Position numbers and translations under genes: made by a program
Part shown: positions 41,240 through 50,621 of the stretch, in pieces
Position numbering within the stretch: position 1 is the first letter of the stretch
Layout: the number at the start of each line of letters is the position of its first letter
Origin: Chloroflexota bacterium
GTDB lineage: Bacteria; Chloroflexota; Ktedonobacteria; Ktedonobacterales; Ktedonobacteraceae
Direction of reading: 5' to 3'
DNA: 64,000 nt
Assembly: GCA_902812455.1 (NCBI GenBank)
Contig: CADDZH010000001.1
Span: 62,001-126,000, forward strand
The notes under the pieces: generated by a model
Told to the model about the DNA's origin: nothing
Seen by the model: the letters and a program-made list of their open reading frames with translations, nothing else
Databases searched by the model: none

Positions 41240-42478
41240 CTACTCTTCATATCGCTTGAAAATCAGGCACGCGTTATGACCGCCGAAGCCCATAGAGTTG
41301 GACATCGCCACATTCACCCTCTGTTCGCGTGCCACGTTGGGAACATAGTCCAGGTCGCACTCAGGATCGGGATGGTGCAGGTTGATGGTAGGGGGAATGG
41401 TTCCCGTGAGAATAGCCATGATAGAGACGACCGATTCAACTGCCCCTGCCGCGCCCAACGTATGGCCGGTCATTGATTTGGTGGAGCTAATGGACAGGCG
41501 GTAGGCATGATCGCCGAAGCAGGTCTTGATGGCCTGCGTCTCCGTGCGGTCATTGTAGGGTGTCGAGGTGCCGTGAGCATTGATATAGTCAACCTGGTCG
41601 GGACGCAGGTTGGCTTTTTCGAGAGCGCGGCGCATGGCGCGTACCAATCCACGCCCGCCAGGTGCCGGCTCGGTTACGTGATAAGCATCGCCAGTAGAAG
41701 CGTAGCCAACCAGTTCAGCCAGGATGGGCGCGCCGCGCGCTCTGGCAAAATCCAGGTCTTCCAGGATCACTACCGCGGCTCCCTCTCCCATAACAAACCC
41801 ATCGCGGGTAAGATCAAAAGGGCGACTGGCTCCCTGTGGATCGTCGTTGCGACGGGAGAGGGCATGCATATTATCAAAGGCAGCTATCGAAATGGGAGTG
41901 ATGCCGTGTTCAGAGCCACCGGCAATCATAGCTCTGGCATCACCCCTGCGGATGGTCTCCCAGGCCTCACCAATCGTATTACCGCTGGTCGCGCAGGCTG
42001 AGACGGCAGCCCAGTTAGGTCCTCGCGCTCCCGTCATGATCGAGACAATGCCCGGCGCGGAATCAATAATCATCATATTGATGAAGAATGGGCTGATGCG
42101 CTCAGGGCCTTTATCGAAGAGCACCTTGAACTGGTCGTGCAAGGTGAACAGCCCACCGATACCGCTGCCGATGTAGACCCCGATATCGTCGGCGTTCTCA
42201 TCGCTGATCTGCAGTTTAGATTGGGCAAGCGCCTGTTTGGACGCGGCGATAGCAATATGCTGGTACGGGTCGGTGCGGCGAATCTCTTTGCGGTCCATAT
42301 ACTGAGAGGGGTCGAAATTCTTAATTTGAGCGCCAAAATGAACGCGAAAGCGGTTGAGATCGAAGCCTGTAAGCTCAGAAACGCCGGACTTCCCCTGGCA
42401 GAGAGCTTCCCAGTTCGAAGGCAGGTCATTGCCCAGGGCAGTAATCAACCCCAATCCTGTTACAACTACGCGAGTCAT
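41240..42478 (-). CDS. fabF: Beta-ketoacyl-ACP synthase II
   Basis: Condenses malonyl-ACP with acyl-ACP in fatty acid elongation. The catalytic triad is visible: Cys162 in SACATSGNT, His in NAHGTSTPYND and His in SMTGHTLGAAG. Length (412 residues) is standard for FabF. Placed between accC and accB with short gaps, so the three genes form a malonyl-CoA and elongation operon. Other fab genes are not in view. Confidence 0.96.
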   Translation of the reverse strand: MTRVVVTGLGLITALGNDLPSNWEALCQGKSGVSELTGFDLNRFRVHFGAQIKNFDPSQYMDRKEIRRTDPYQHIAIAASKQALAQSKLQISDENADDIGVYIGSGIGGLFTLHDQFKVLFDKGPERISPFFINMMIIDSAPGIVSIMTGARGPNWAAVSACATSGNTIGEAWETIRRGDARAMIAGGSEHGITPISIAAFDNMHALSRRNDDPQGASRPFDLTRDGFVMGEGAAVVILEDLDFARARGAPILAELVGYASTGDAYHVTEPAPGGRGLVRAMRRALEKANLRPDQVDYINAHGTSTPYNDRTETQAIKTCFGDHAYRLSISSTKSMTGHTLGAAGAVESVVSIMAILTGTIPPTINLHHPDPECDLDYVPNVAREQRVNVAMSNSMGFGGHNACLIFKRYEE

Positions 42479-42496
42479 GTATCACCTCCCATGGAA

Positions 42497-43849
42497 TCAA
42501 TGTATTCCCAGTACGGTAGCTTCTTCCTGGATAAAACGCGTGTAGGTCTCTCCGCGAATAAATCCTTCATGACTGATCAGCCGCTTAAGAAACGGTATAG
42601 TTGTTGTGACTCCCTCAATGACATATTCATCAAGCGCCCGCTGCATACGCGCAATAGCGGCTTCGCGCGTTTCAGCCCAGACGATGAGCTTGGCCAGCAG
42701 CGAGTCATAATGCGGTGGAACCTGGTAGCCGGCATAGAGGTGGCTATCGACCCGCACTCCCGGCCCACCGGGCGGCAAATACTGCTCTATTGTACCCGTC
42801 TGCGGCCTGAAATCCGCGCTGGCATCCTCAGCCGTAATGCGGCACTCAATTGCGTGGCCCTCGGGCCGGATATCTTCCTGTTGCAGCTTGAGTGGCAGCC
42901 CGGCGGCGATACGAATCTGCTCTTTGACGAGATCGGTGCGGGTTACCAGTTCGGTTACCGGGTGTTCAACCTGCAAGCGCGTGTTCATCTCCATGAAATA
43001 ATAGTGGTCCTTTTCGTCCACCAGGAATTCGAGCGTACCGGCATTGCGATAGCCAATGGCTTCTACTGCGCGAATGGCCTTGCTGCCCATTTCCTGGCGC
43101 AACTCTGGCGGCAGGTGCGGGCTTGGCGATTCCTCGATCACTTTTTGATTGCGTCGCTGGCAGGAGCAATTGCGCTCGCCCAGATACACGCCATGCCCAA
43201 AATGATCAACTAGCACCTGAATTTCTACATGGCGGGCGCGCTTGAGGTAATGCTCCAGGTAGAGGCCATCATCGTGAAAGGCCTCGCGCACTTCATTTTG
43301 TGCCAGCGTGAACACGCGCTCAAACTCGTCGGGCCGGTTGATCAGGCGTATACCGCGCCCGCCTCCTCCGGCAGCCGCTTTGAGCATTAAGGGGAAACCA
43401 ATTTCCTCAGCGGCTTCCATCGCATCGGAGAGCGTGCGTAACACAGGCGTGCCCGGCAGCACGGGAAGCCCCATTTCTGCCATGGCGTTACGGGCATCGA
43501 CTTTATCTCCCATCAGGGCCATAACGGATGCCGGCGGGCCGATAAAGGTGATATGCACATCTGAACATATCTCGGCAAAGCTTGTATTCTCCGAGAGAAA
43601 GCCATATCCAGGGTGGATGGCGTCAGCGCCTGAAATCATGGCGGCGCTGATGATATTAGGAATATTCAGGTAGCTCTTCCCGCTTGCCCCCGGGCCGATG
43701 CAAATACGCTCATCCGCCATGCGCACCGGCAAAGAATCACGATCCGCTTCTGAATGGGCAATGATGCTACGTATACCCATCTCGCGGCAAGCGCGAATAA
43801 TGCGCAGGGCGATCTCGCCCCGGTTAGCAATCAAGATTTTACGAAACAT
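42497..43849 (-). CDS. accC: Biotin carboxylase subunit of acetyl-CoA carboxylase
   Basis: ATP-grasp enzyme that carboxylates biotin on AccB. The N terminus KILIANRGEIALRIIRACRE is canonical. Further signs are GGGGRGI (ATP loop), EYLGERNCS-like sequence written here as LGERNCSCQRR, and EMNTRLQVEHPVTE with the catalytic Glu. Length (450 residues) is standard. It is the first gene of the operon accC-fabF-accB-GT9. The accA and accD genes are elsewhere. Confidence 0.96.
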   Translation of the reverse strand: MFRKILIANRGEIALRIIRACREMGIRSIIAHSEADRDSLPVRMADERICIGPGASGKSYLNIPNIISAAMISGADAIHPGYGFLSENTSFAEICSDVHITFIGPPASVMALMGDKVDARNAMAEMGLPVLPGTPVLRTLSDAMEAAEEIGFPLMLKAAAGGGGRGIRLINRPDEFERVFTLAQNEVREAFHDDGLYLEHYLKRARHVEIQVLVDHFGHGVYLGERNCSCQRRNQKVIEESPSPHLPPELRQEMGSKAIRAVEAIGYRNAGTLEFLVDEKDHYYFMEMNTRLQVEHPVTELVTRTDLVKEQIRIAAGLPLKLQQEDIRPEGHAIECRITAEDASADFRPQTGTIEQYLPPGGPGVRVDSHLYAGYQVPPHYDSLLAKLIVWAETREAAIARMQRALDEYVIEGVTTTIPFLKRLISHEGFIRGETYTRFIQEEATVLGIH

Positions 43850-44386
43850 AGCTATGCAGTGGCCTCATCCCATCCTTGCAAAAACCCTCTCACCCTACCC
43901 ACCGTACTCCGTCTCTCGTGCGCCCCATTGCTGCTTACAATGTAGCAAGCAACTACGGTGAGGCTATTATATCACGGCGGTGAAGGAAGGTGCCAGGGTT
44001 GGGTTGCCTATGGTTCCACCAACTCACCTGGGAAGCGGATCGTTGCCTGTAGGGGCAAGGAGTGGTGGGGAGGCCGGGTGGGGGCCTTGCGCTTGCCCTC
44101 GCGCCTCCTCGCTGCTCCCTCACTCAGCAAATCTTCCCTGTAAAGCAAGCCTCGCCCCTACCCTCAACGGTGATGCCAGCGCCCAATCAGTGGCAGAAGT
44201 TCCTCGTTTTCCCCACTTGCAAGACCTGCTCATCCCTGCTATCATCATCGCATATGCAAACCATGCATATCTATAGACTTACAAATCTGTCCAGAAGCCA
44301 TTGTAGCCGGCTGAAAGCCGCCCAAATGGAAGCGGCATAGGTCTGGACCTTGACTGAAGTATCACTATACAGGCAGGGACAAAAAG
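43850..44386. other. Gap with repeats between accC and the EACC1-like gene
   Basis: No gene is supported in this divergent gap of about 540 bases. The repeat at 44049-44162 takes up part of it. TTGACT at 44350-44355 may be the -35 of the small gene at 44387, though no matching -10 at good spacing was found. Confidence 0.5.
44049..44162. repeat. GTAGGGGCAAGG...GCCTTGCGCTTGCCC repeat
   Basis: Begins GTAGGGGCAAGGAGTGG, contains GGGGGCCTTGCGCTTGCCCT and CGCGCCTCCTCG, and closes with GCAAGCCTCGCCCCTACCC. Block order is the same as at 22761-22876, including the TGTAAAGC block before the closing arm. Confidence 0.78.
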
Positions 44387-44740
44387 GTGAATACGACCAT
44401 TACCATTGAATTTCGTTCGGATACGAAAGGGCATCTCAAAACCCTTGAACACCGGCTCAAGCAGATCCATGATGTGAGCGTTGACCTGGTCGAGCCGAGA
44501 GATCATACTGCGCCGGTGCTGGTCGCCATTGGTATCGAGAAAAGCGGAGAGCGAGCAGAAATTGCAGCTCAGAACGTGGCCCAGGTGCTTTACGACTTCC
44601 TCCACGAGGATACTGGTACCCAGAACCAGGGGCAGAAAACCATCTCTGTGGTCACAATTGAGGGTGATCGCATCGATATCGAGCCGCTTTCGGTTGAAGA
44701 GATCAAGGACATGATCTTCGAGGCCGAAGAAGGAGAATAA
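44387..44740 (+). CDS. Small protein resembling effector-associated domain EACC1
   Basis: 117 residues with a GTG start; AGGGAC lies about ten bases upstream. The layout is a beta strand (ITIEFRSD), a helix with basic residues, a strand ending before a long amphipathic helix (RAEIAAQNVAQVLYDFL), then TISVVTIEGDRIDIEPLS and a short acidic helix. The closing strand-turn-strand with xGDRIDI then LSVEEI is like EACC1, a small constant component in NTP-dependent conflict systems, but the match is by eye and no effector gene is adjacent. It may equally be an unrelated ferredoxin-like domain. Confidence 0.55.
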   Translation: MNTTITIEFRSDTKGHLKTLEHRLKQIHDVSVDLVEPRDHTAPVLVAIGIEKSGERAEIAAQNVAQVLYDFLHEDTGTQNQGQKTISVVTIEGDRIDIEPLSVEEIKDMIFEAEEGE

Positions 44741-44793
44741 GAGGCTTTTATTCGCCTCGCATCCCTTGAACGAGCCACAAGACCATAAAGAAG

Positions 44794-45699
44794 TCACGCG
44801 CGACGTAAGGCGGCTCTAGCTGCATGGTGCAGTCCTAAACGTTCAAGCATCCAGGCGTGGGCTTCCCATGCCAGGGTGTCATCCAGAGCAGGAAGAGTGC
44901 TCAAGTTACCGCTTGAGAGGCTGCTCGCACCATTGTGCTTGCCAGGGCTTTCCGCTGATCCTGGCTCTCTTCGATCTTCGAGCAAGGGATTGGTGGAAAA
45001 AACTTCTTGTAGCTCGGAATCTTTGAGGCCAAAGGAACGTTGAAGCGCTAATGCCAGTAAATAATCGGCAAAATGAGGGTTCTTTGGGAGAAGCGATCCA
45101 TGCAGGTACGTCCCGTAGGCATGGCGGTAAACGGCCCCCTCCGTGCCATCCTCAGCATTGTTGCCATAGCCTTTGAGCACTTTCCCCAGGGGTCTGGCTG
45201 TACCGAGATAGGTGCGACCCCCGTGATTTTCAAAACCGACCAGTGTGCTCCCATTCCACTCGATAGCGATATTGCCAATGCAGCGGGGAACATGCATGCC
45301 TTTGTGGATCGTCCAGGCATCGAAAATACCCAGGCCCCGCATATCGGGGCCAACGGCGGGCCGGTAGTAGTGCGCGAGCAACTGGTATCCACCACAAACT
45401 GCCAGCACAGGCACATCATCCTCGACTGCAGCCCACAGGCCGGCACCTTTCACCTCGCACAAATCCTGCGCTACGGGAGCCTGCTCTTTATCCTGGCCGC
45501 CGCCGATAAACAGCAGATCGTATTCGTTGGGAACCAGTGCATCTCCGATGCCCAGGCCAACAACACGCAAGGCAATGCCACGTAACTGGCAGCGCCGTTG
45601 CAACGTGAGAATATTGCCGCGATCACCATATAAATTCAACTGGTCGGGGTATAGATGTCCTAGTGTTAACGTGAATTGGGGCTTGCTCTGTTTGCTCAC
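44794..45699 (-). CDS. gatD: Lipid II isoglutaminyl synthase, glutaminase subunit
   Basis: Class I glutamine amidotransferase of the CobQ/CobB type that supplies ammonia to MurT. The nucleophile Cys is in LAVCGGYQLL and the catalytic His in HGSLLPKNPHFAD; LTLGHLYPDQLNLYGDRGN at the N terminus is typical of GatD. It overlaps murT by four bases. Length (301 residues) is somewhat longer than Staphylococcus GatD (about 240), with extra sequence at the C terminus. Amidation of the D-Glu in lipid II is a Gram-positive wall feature. Confidence 0.93.
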   Translation of the reverse strand: MSKQSKPQFTLTLGHLYPDQLNLYGDRGNILTLQRRCQLRGIALRVVGLGIGDALVPNEYDLLFIGGGQDKEQAPVAQDLCEVKGAGLWAAVEDDVPVLAVCGGYQLLAHYYRPAVGPDMRGLGIFDAWTIHKGMHVPRCIGNIAIEWNGSTLVGFENHGGRTYLGTARPLGKVLKGYGNNAEDGTEGAVYRHAYGTYLHGSLLPKNPHFADYLLALALQRSFGLKDSELQEVFSTNPLLEDRREPGSAESPGKHNGASSLSSGNLSTLPALDDTLAWEAHAWMLERLGLHHAARAALRRA

Positions 45700-47297
45700 A
45701 GGCTTTTTCCCTCCCAGTAGTGAGGCGTTAATTTACGTCGCTCCAGTTCACGATGGAGTTCCAACAACCCTGTATACGTTGGAACGACAAACAATGTTTC
45801 GCCTACCGGCGTTTGTTGCACCGCCACATCCAGGGCATATGCCAGCCCGTAGGGGCGCTTTCCTCGCAAGAGTGAGCCGTTAACTCTCGTGTGAGGTATG
45901 TTTGCCGGTGCTGGTAATCGCTGTTTGTTAGGAGACGAAGACAAAGGAGCGGGTAGAATAACCTTCATGTCTTGAGGAGCTATGCCTGCGTATTGCAGGC
46001 GTAATGCGAGATCGAGCGCGCGCGTACCCGCTACCGTCAGTGTCGCGATATGCCGCGCCATGCGTTCGAAATCAACATCCCAGATCCAGGACACGTCGCG
46101 GCCATCTGCAGTATTGTCATTCAGCACGATCAACACATGGCGGTTTTCCCCCTCGCTAAAGAGGGTACGCAGCACTTCGTTGAACCCTGTAGGGTTTTTC
46201 GCCAGCAAGAGGCGAACAGTGCGGCCGGCTACCTGCACCTGCTCTCCACGCCCGAAAGCGGGTTTGAACTGCTGGATGCCGGAGACAACAGGCTCCCAGT
46301 CGATGTGTAACGCCTGCGCTGTGGCAATGGCTGCCAGGGCGTTGTAGATATTGTAAATGCCGGGCAAGGGAATCACGATCTCCCCTTGCTGTGTGGCAGT
46401 GGCTACCGTGATGCGAGTTTGATCAAAGGCAGTAGCGCTGATCGCTCGCACATCAGCCGGGGGGCGCGCATTGCCACAGTGGGAGCAGAAGTAATGCCCT
46501 AGATGGCTATAGAAACGCATGGTATAGGTGAGGTCACTGCCACAGTATGGACAGGTGCGCGTATCAATAACCTGATGCCGGTCAGCCGAGCCTGGCTGGG
46601 CAGACAGGTTGAGCGAGGGATCATCGATACCGAAATATATGGCCTTGCCGGGATAGGACTTGCCAAGATAAGCAATGGCCGGATCATCTGCGTTGAGCAC
46701 CAGCATAGTGCTTTCTGGCAGTGTGCGTACCGCCTGTTGCCAGCGTAAGGCTACGGTGTCCACTTCACCATAGCGGTCGAGTTGATCGCGGAACAGGTTA
46801 TTAAAGACGGCCACACGTAGCGGAATCTCCTGCGTTATTTGCGGCACAGCCGCCTCATCGACCTCGAAGATGGCGATCGCCTGGCCAGCATGCTTCAAGT
46901 TGCCACTGGGCAGCGCCCGCATCACCAGCGCACTGGCAATGCCACCCATCAAGTTGGAACCTTCTCTATTGCCCCAGACTCTCAGCCCCGCATTTCTTAA
47001 GATGGCTGCGATGAAGCGGCTGGTGGTGGTTTTGCCGTTGGTGCCCGTTACCAGCAGACAGCCATAGGCCAGTTGCCTGGATAAGTGGCTGGCGATGCCC
47101 GGGTAGAGGCGCTGCGCTACCATGCCGGTAATGCTGGTGCCCCCGCCCAGGTGTAAGCGGCGGCTGAGGGCGCCTGCTGCTCGCCCTGCTATGACCGCCA
47201 GCCCTGCGCGCAGCGACCAGCGCTGGCCCTGTGCGGGGTGCCTGCCGCTGGCCGCCTGGTGTATAGACGTAGATGATTGCAGGTCACTCTGGGGCAT
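45696..47297 (-). CDS. murT: Lipid II isoglutaminyl synthase, Mur ligase-like subunit
   Basis: ATP-dependent ligase that, with GatD, converts D-glutamate of lipid II to D-isoglutamine. The P-loop is TGTNGKTTTSRF. The inserted four-Cys ribbon typical of MurT is visible as CPYCGSDLTY and FCSHCGNARPP. The C-terminal DUF1727 part holds LNDNTADGRDVSWIWD. Length is 533 residues. Start codon follows AAGAGA. First gene of the murT-gatD pair. Confidence 0.95.
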   Translation of the reverse strand: MPQSDLQSSTSIHQAASGRHPAQGQRWSLRAGLAVIAGRAAGALSRRLHLGGGTSITGMVAQRLYPGIASHLSRQLAYGCLLVTGTNGKTTTSRFIAAILRNAGLRVWGNREGSNLMGGIASALVMRALPSGNLKHAGQAIAIFEVDEAAVPQITQEIPLRVAVFNNLFRDQLDRYGEVDTVALRWQQAVRTLPESTMLVLNADDPAIAYLGKSYPGKAIYFGIDDPSLNLSAQPGSADRHQVIDTRTCPYCGSDLTYTMRFYSHLGHYFCSHCGNARPPADVRAISATAFDQTRITVATATQQGEIVIPLPGIYNIYNALAAIATAQALHIDWEPVVSGIQQFKPAFGRGEQVQVAGRTVRLLLAKNPTGFNEVLRTLFSEGENRHVLIVLNDNTADGRDVSWIWDVDFERMARHIATLTVAGTRALDLALRLQYAGIAPQDMKVILPAPLSSSPNKQRLPAPANIPHTRVNGSLLRGKRPYGLAYALDVAVQQTPVGETLFVVPTYTGLLELHRELERRKLTPHYWEGKSL

Positions 47298-47360
47298 ACA
47301 TTATTTCTCTTCCCATTTTATAAGGCTTTGCTGGCGAATGCGAGGCGAAACGGGCGGGAA

Positions 47361-47395
47361 ACCAGGACAGGGACAAGCCCTGTCCCTACCCTGGA
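47361..47395. repeat. Short hairpin repeat GACAGGGACAAGCCCTGTCCC
   Basis: GGACAGGGACAAGCCCTGTC is nearly perfectly self-complementary. The same motif, one strand or the other, is at 55489-55514 and, with changed bases, inside a gene at 15470-15497. It lies between murT and the GT4 gene. Confidence 0.7.
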
Positions 47396-47466
47396 CGGCG
47401 GGTGCCATGTCAGGCCATTCCATTCAAGGTGTCATTCGCCAGCAAAGTTAACATTTTTGACGCCCA

Positions 47467-48741
47467 TTATTGTAGCACAGGTTGCTCCATGACTCTAGCA
47501 GATTGTGCCTGCCCAAGGGCTTTTGAGAGCGCGCTGAGATATTCCCGCACCATGATGGGCAAAAGGTAATTCTTCCTGACGCGCAGGTGTGCCTGCTTAC
47601 CGAGTTTACGCCAGAGCGCGCGATCCTGAATGAGCTGGAGTGTATACTCCGCGCACTCTTCTGTGCTATCAGTGAGATAGCCGTTTTGTCCATGGATGAT
47701 CTGCGCGCGCAAGCCTGTGACAGGCGTCCCGATGACAGGCTGGTATTTCCACATGGCTTCCGTCGCGGTCAGGCCAAAACCTTCGCGGGTTGAGCGCTGC
47801 AGGATGACGCTCGAATAGCGTTGAAACGCATTGACTGTCAGGTGTTTTATCACGGCTGGGTCCCACAGCAGGTGAATATCCGGGTCTTTGCCGGCATCCT
47901 CCTCTACGTTCTTCAGTATCTCCGCTGCTTCGATATCATCAGCGGCTTCCAAAGCCCCCACCAGCGCTACCTGAACAGAAGGCAGCTCCCGCTTCACTAT
48001 GCGATAGACATCGATCACCTGCCAGGGGTTTTTCCAACTACTGAAGCGGGAAACCTGCGTGATGAGGGGGCGTGTTGTGTCTATACCACAACGAGCCATC
48101 AACTCCAATCCCTTCCTGGGCGTGATAAATCTATTTTTCTCGGTGAAGGGATCGAGCGTCGGTGTGAGTACGGCAGTTTTTTCTGGAGGCAGATCCTTGA
48201 AGATAGACATAGGGGTGTTAAACACACAAATGCGGTAGGCGTCAAGGAATTGCTCAATATAGGCTTTTCCATGCGGGTCTGGGTTTGCCGTGTCTACGTG
48301 GGACATCCAGAGGGCAGGACGCATCCAGGGGAATAGTGTTGCCAGGGGAGCGAGCTGGAAATCATGGATAAAGTAGATATCAGCCTTATTTTCTTCTGGC
48401 CGGCCCAGTACGGGCGTGTCGCGTAATTTCTCAAGCAACATGCGCTGATCTTCTTCAGGAACAATCCCATGTTCAATGCCCTGCAGGAGATCAACGATAT
48501 AAGCAGTAAAGCGGTTAGAGGCCTCGTCCAACGAGATCACTTTCCAGGTATGCTCAATGCCAAGCTCGTTCATAAGAGGGATGAGTACATGAAGAAGCTC
48601 CGCTACTCCTCCACCTTGAGCCGTTGTATTGATGTGAAGGACATGCAGCCCTGCCAACTGCTCTGCGGAGCGATAAATTTGTTCAAGCAAATCCTCTCCA
48701 ACAAACCGCCTATAGCGGTCTAGCTGGGGTGATCTTTTCAT
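47467..48741 (-). CDS. GT4 glycosyltransferase, trehalose synthase (TreT)-like
   Basis: Retaining glycosyltransferase of about 424 residues. The N-terminal VLHINTTAQGGGVAELLHVL is typical of the TreT/trehalose phosphorylase-like group, and the C-terminal lobe has QVSRFSSWKNP and STREGFGLTATEAMWKYQPVIG with the conserved E-x7-E. TreT makes trehalose from NDP-glucose and glucose; that specificity is likely but not proven here. ATG at 48741 with GAGGAA six bases upstream is chosen over the open frame 16 codons earlier. Trehalose would fit stress protection in a spore-forming soil bacterium (inference). Confidence 0.85.
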   Translation of the reverse strand: MKRSPQLDRYRRFVGEDLLEQIYRSAEQLAGLHVLHINTTAQGGGVAELLHVLIPLMNELGIEHTWKVISLDEASNRFTAYIVDLLQGIEHGIVPEEDQRMLLEKLRDTPVLGRPEENKADIYFIHDFQLAPLATLFPWMRPALWMSHVDTANPDPHGKAYIEQFLDAYRICVFNTPMSIFKDLPPEKTAVLTPTLDPFTEKNRFITPRKGLELMARCGIDTTRPLITQVSRFSSWKNPWQVIDVYRIVKRELPSVQVALVGALEAADDIEAAEILKNVEEDAGKDPDIHLLWDPAVIKHLTVNAFQRYSSVILQRSTREGFGLTATEAMWKYQPVIGTPVTGLRAQIIHGQNGYLTDSTEECAEYTLQLIQDRALWRKLGKQAHLRVRKNYLLPIMVREYLSALSKALGQAQSARVMEQPVLQ

Positions 48742-48838
48742 AAGCTGTTCCTCTCTTATGTGCTCATTGCCCTTGCCGGGGGGTAGCACTTTTTTTACCA
48801 GATAAACTGGCTACTGGGATAGACTATATTCCTTAGTG

Positions 48839-48847
48839 TGTTATAAT
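48839..48847 (+). promoter_or_regulatory. Extended -10 promoter of the RRM protein gene
   Basis: TGTTATAAT is a perfect extended -10 element. The start of transcription would be near 48854, giving a leader of about 85 bases before the ATG, with AGGAGG nine bases ahead of it. Leaders of this kind are often seen in cold-induced RNA-binding protein genes. Confidence 0.6.
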
Positions 48848-48938
48848 ATACACGTCGCATCCAATAGCATTGTGTCGCTCCTGTGAGAAGTGGTTTCTAC
48901 GAGCGTCAATCTAGAGATGCCGGCACAGGAGGATACAA

Positions 48939-49250
48939 ATGAGACTTTATGTAGGGGGACTTCCCTACCGCACAACCGAGCAGGATCTGCTTGAACTTTT
49001 TGAACGGGTTGGCCCCGTTTCCTCTGTAACAGTCATCACCGATCGCGATACGGGCAGAAGCAAGGGCTTCGGCTTCGTGGACATGAGCGATGAGGCGGCC
49101 CAGACAGCCATTGACCAGTTGAATGGCAGCACACTAGGCGATCGAACCATCACGGTTAGCCCGGCGCGCGAGCGTCAATCTTCAGGCGGCAGAGGGTATC
49201 AAGACAGAGACAGGCGTTCAAACAGGGGCTACCGGAACCCGCGCTATTAA
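48939..49250 (+). CDS. RRM-type RNA-binding protein
   Basis: Small RNA-binding protein of 103 residues. One RRM fills residues 1-80, with RNP2 as LYVGGL and RNP1 as KGFGFVDM, both complete. A short Arg/Gly/Tyr-rich tail (RGYQDRDRRSNRGYRN) follows, as in cyanobacterial Rbp proteins, which respond to cold. The ATG follows AGGAGG closely. It ends overlapping by four bases with the convergent beta-propeller gene. Confidence 0.93.
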   Translation: MRLYVGGLPYRTTEQDLLELFERVGPVSSVTVITDRDTGRSKGFGFVDMSDEAAQTAIDQLNGSTLGDRTITVSPARERQSSGGRGYQDRDRRSNRGYRNPRY

Positions 49251-50494
49251 GTGATATAGCCCATTCCCTGCCTTGAAGTGGTGGAGATCGGAACCCCGTT
49301 CTGCCAGTCGATTTCGAGCATCTTGCGCGTGTTGTAGAGAGGGTCAAGATTGGCCACCACCTGGCGGGAGGCCGAGTCGATCACATCCCCTTCATCGCCT
49401 ACATAGACAAAGCGTCCATCTCGACTATGCTGGAGCCAGCCATCGGCCAGGCAATCATAGGCGCATGGGCTTTCATTGTGCTGCATTGAGCGGGTCAGCT
49501 TGATATCGGCAACCTGCCTGGGAGGGGAAGCAGGCACGTGGGAGACATCAAACACGTGCACATAACTATTAGCCCAGTCGAGGACGTAAAGCTCCTTCTC
49601 ATCAGGAGAAAGGGAGATACCATGGCTGGGATCCGAAGGCCCGCTCCCATCCCAGGTGAATCCTTGAATATGGACAGTGTAGAGGATTTGCCCGGTCTGG
49701 ATGTCCCCAACTTGAAAGCCCAGCAGGCCGGTCGTACTGATGTAGGCAAGGGTTTCCCGGCCATTAATGGTAAAGGGCCTGACCCCATCGCCCTGCAGGG
49801 GGCCAATTCTCTGGATGACCTGGTTGGTTGTTGTATCAACAACGGTGAGATAGGGAGAAAAGCGGCTCCCCAGATAGACGTGCTTGCCATTCAGGCTGAC
49901 CACTGTATTGTGAGGCCCCTTGCCGCCATTGATAACCCCGGTTTCATTGCCGGTGAGCGCGTCAACGATATACCAGTTGCCATCGCCAGATAACTCGCCA
50001 TCGGGCATGTAAATGGTCTTGCCGTCTGGAGTGATGGCCATGCTATCGATGCCATGCGCGTAGGTCTTTTGCCAGACGATGTGCTGGGCCACCAGATCAT
50101 ATTCGAGCAGCGAGCCTCCCGCGCCACTATCACTGCCATAGCTCACATAGAGCATATGGGTAACCGGACTTGCCACAACGCCTCTCACGCCTGCGGTCGT
50201 TGGCAAAGCAATGCTCTCAACCAGCGCCTGCCCGTGATCCATGTCATAGACATACATGGCTCCATCTGGGAAGACGTATTCGTAATGGTGGATCGTGCCG
50301 CGCCCGCCTGAAGGTGAGGCTGGCAGTTGTGTGGCAAAGGGGCTGCTCTGACCTGCAGGCTGGTTTGCTGCACCTCCGCACGAAGCAAGTAACCAGAGGA
50401 GCAGCAGGAGCAGGAACAAACTGCCTCTCAAGCGGTTATGAATGCTTCTTGAGGCGGAGCGATTCCGTTGCCAATAAGGTTGTCGCCGGTCCAT
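49247..50494 (-). CDS. Beta-propeller (YVTN-like) lipoprotein
   Basis: Secreted, lipid-anchored protein of about 415 residues. The signal peptide is a long Leu-rich stretch that ends LLASCGG, with the Cys as lipid site. The rest consists of repeated blades such as MYVYDMDHG, LYVSYGSD, AITPDGKTIYMPDG and LNGKHVYLGS, like YVTN or lactonase-type propellers. C-terminal blades include DGRFVYVGDEGD. ATG at 50494 has GAGG five bases upstream. Likely an extracellular binding protein or enzyme; no catalytic motif is recognised. Confidence 0.82.
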   Translation of the reverse strand: MDRRQPYWQRNRSASRSIHNRLRGSLFLLLLLLWLLASCGGAANQPAGQSSPFATQLPASPSGGRGTIHHYEYVFPDGAMYVYDMDHGQALVESIALPTTAGVRGVVASPVTHMLYVSYGSDSGAGGSLLEYDLVAQHIVWQKTYAHGIDSMAITPDGKTIYMPDGELSGDGNWYIVDALTGNETGVINGGKGPHNTVVSLNGKHVYLGSRFSPYLTVVDTTTNQVIQRIGPLQGDGVRPFTINGRETLAYISTTGLLGFQVGDIQTGQILYTVHIQGFTWDGSGPSDPSHGISLSPDEKELYVLDWANSYVHVFDVSHVPASPPRQVADIKLTRSMQHNESPCAYDCLADGWLQHSRDGRFVYVGDEGDVIDSASRQVVANLDPLYNTRKMLEIDWQNGVPISTTSRQGMGYIT

Positions 50495-50586
50495 ACGAAC
50501 CTCACTTTCCAGGTAGAACGGGGGCGATTGCAAGGGTCGCCTCCATAGATGAAAGCCTGGCCCCCACAAGGGAGGCCACTACATCT

Positions 50587-50610
50587 TACCAATCAATTGA
50601 ACTTTGTCAA
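50587..50610 (-). promoter_or_regulatory. Promoter of the beta-propeller lipoprotein gene
   Basis: Minus-strand TTGACA (50605-50610), a 16-base spacer and TAAGAT. The -35 lies inside the palindrome at 50606-50621. Confidence 0.5.
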
Positions 50611-50621
50611 TGTTCATTGAC
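50606..50621. promoter_or_regulatory. 16-bp palindrome GTCAATG-TT-CATTGAC
   Basis: A perfect inverted repeat with a two-base centre, in the divergent gap between the lipoprotein and GT4 genes. It overlaps the -35 of the lipoprotein promoter and has the look of a TetR- or MarR-type operator. No regulator gene is adjacent. Confidence 0.5.

Noticed and set aside
42137..43213. 358-codon open frame on the plus strand across fabF and accC
   Set aside because: It lies fully antisense to two well-supported genes, has no ribosome binding site and no recognisable motif; GC-rich codons produce such shadows.
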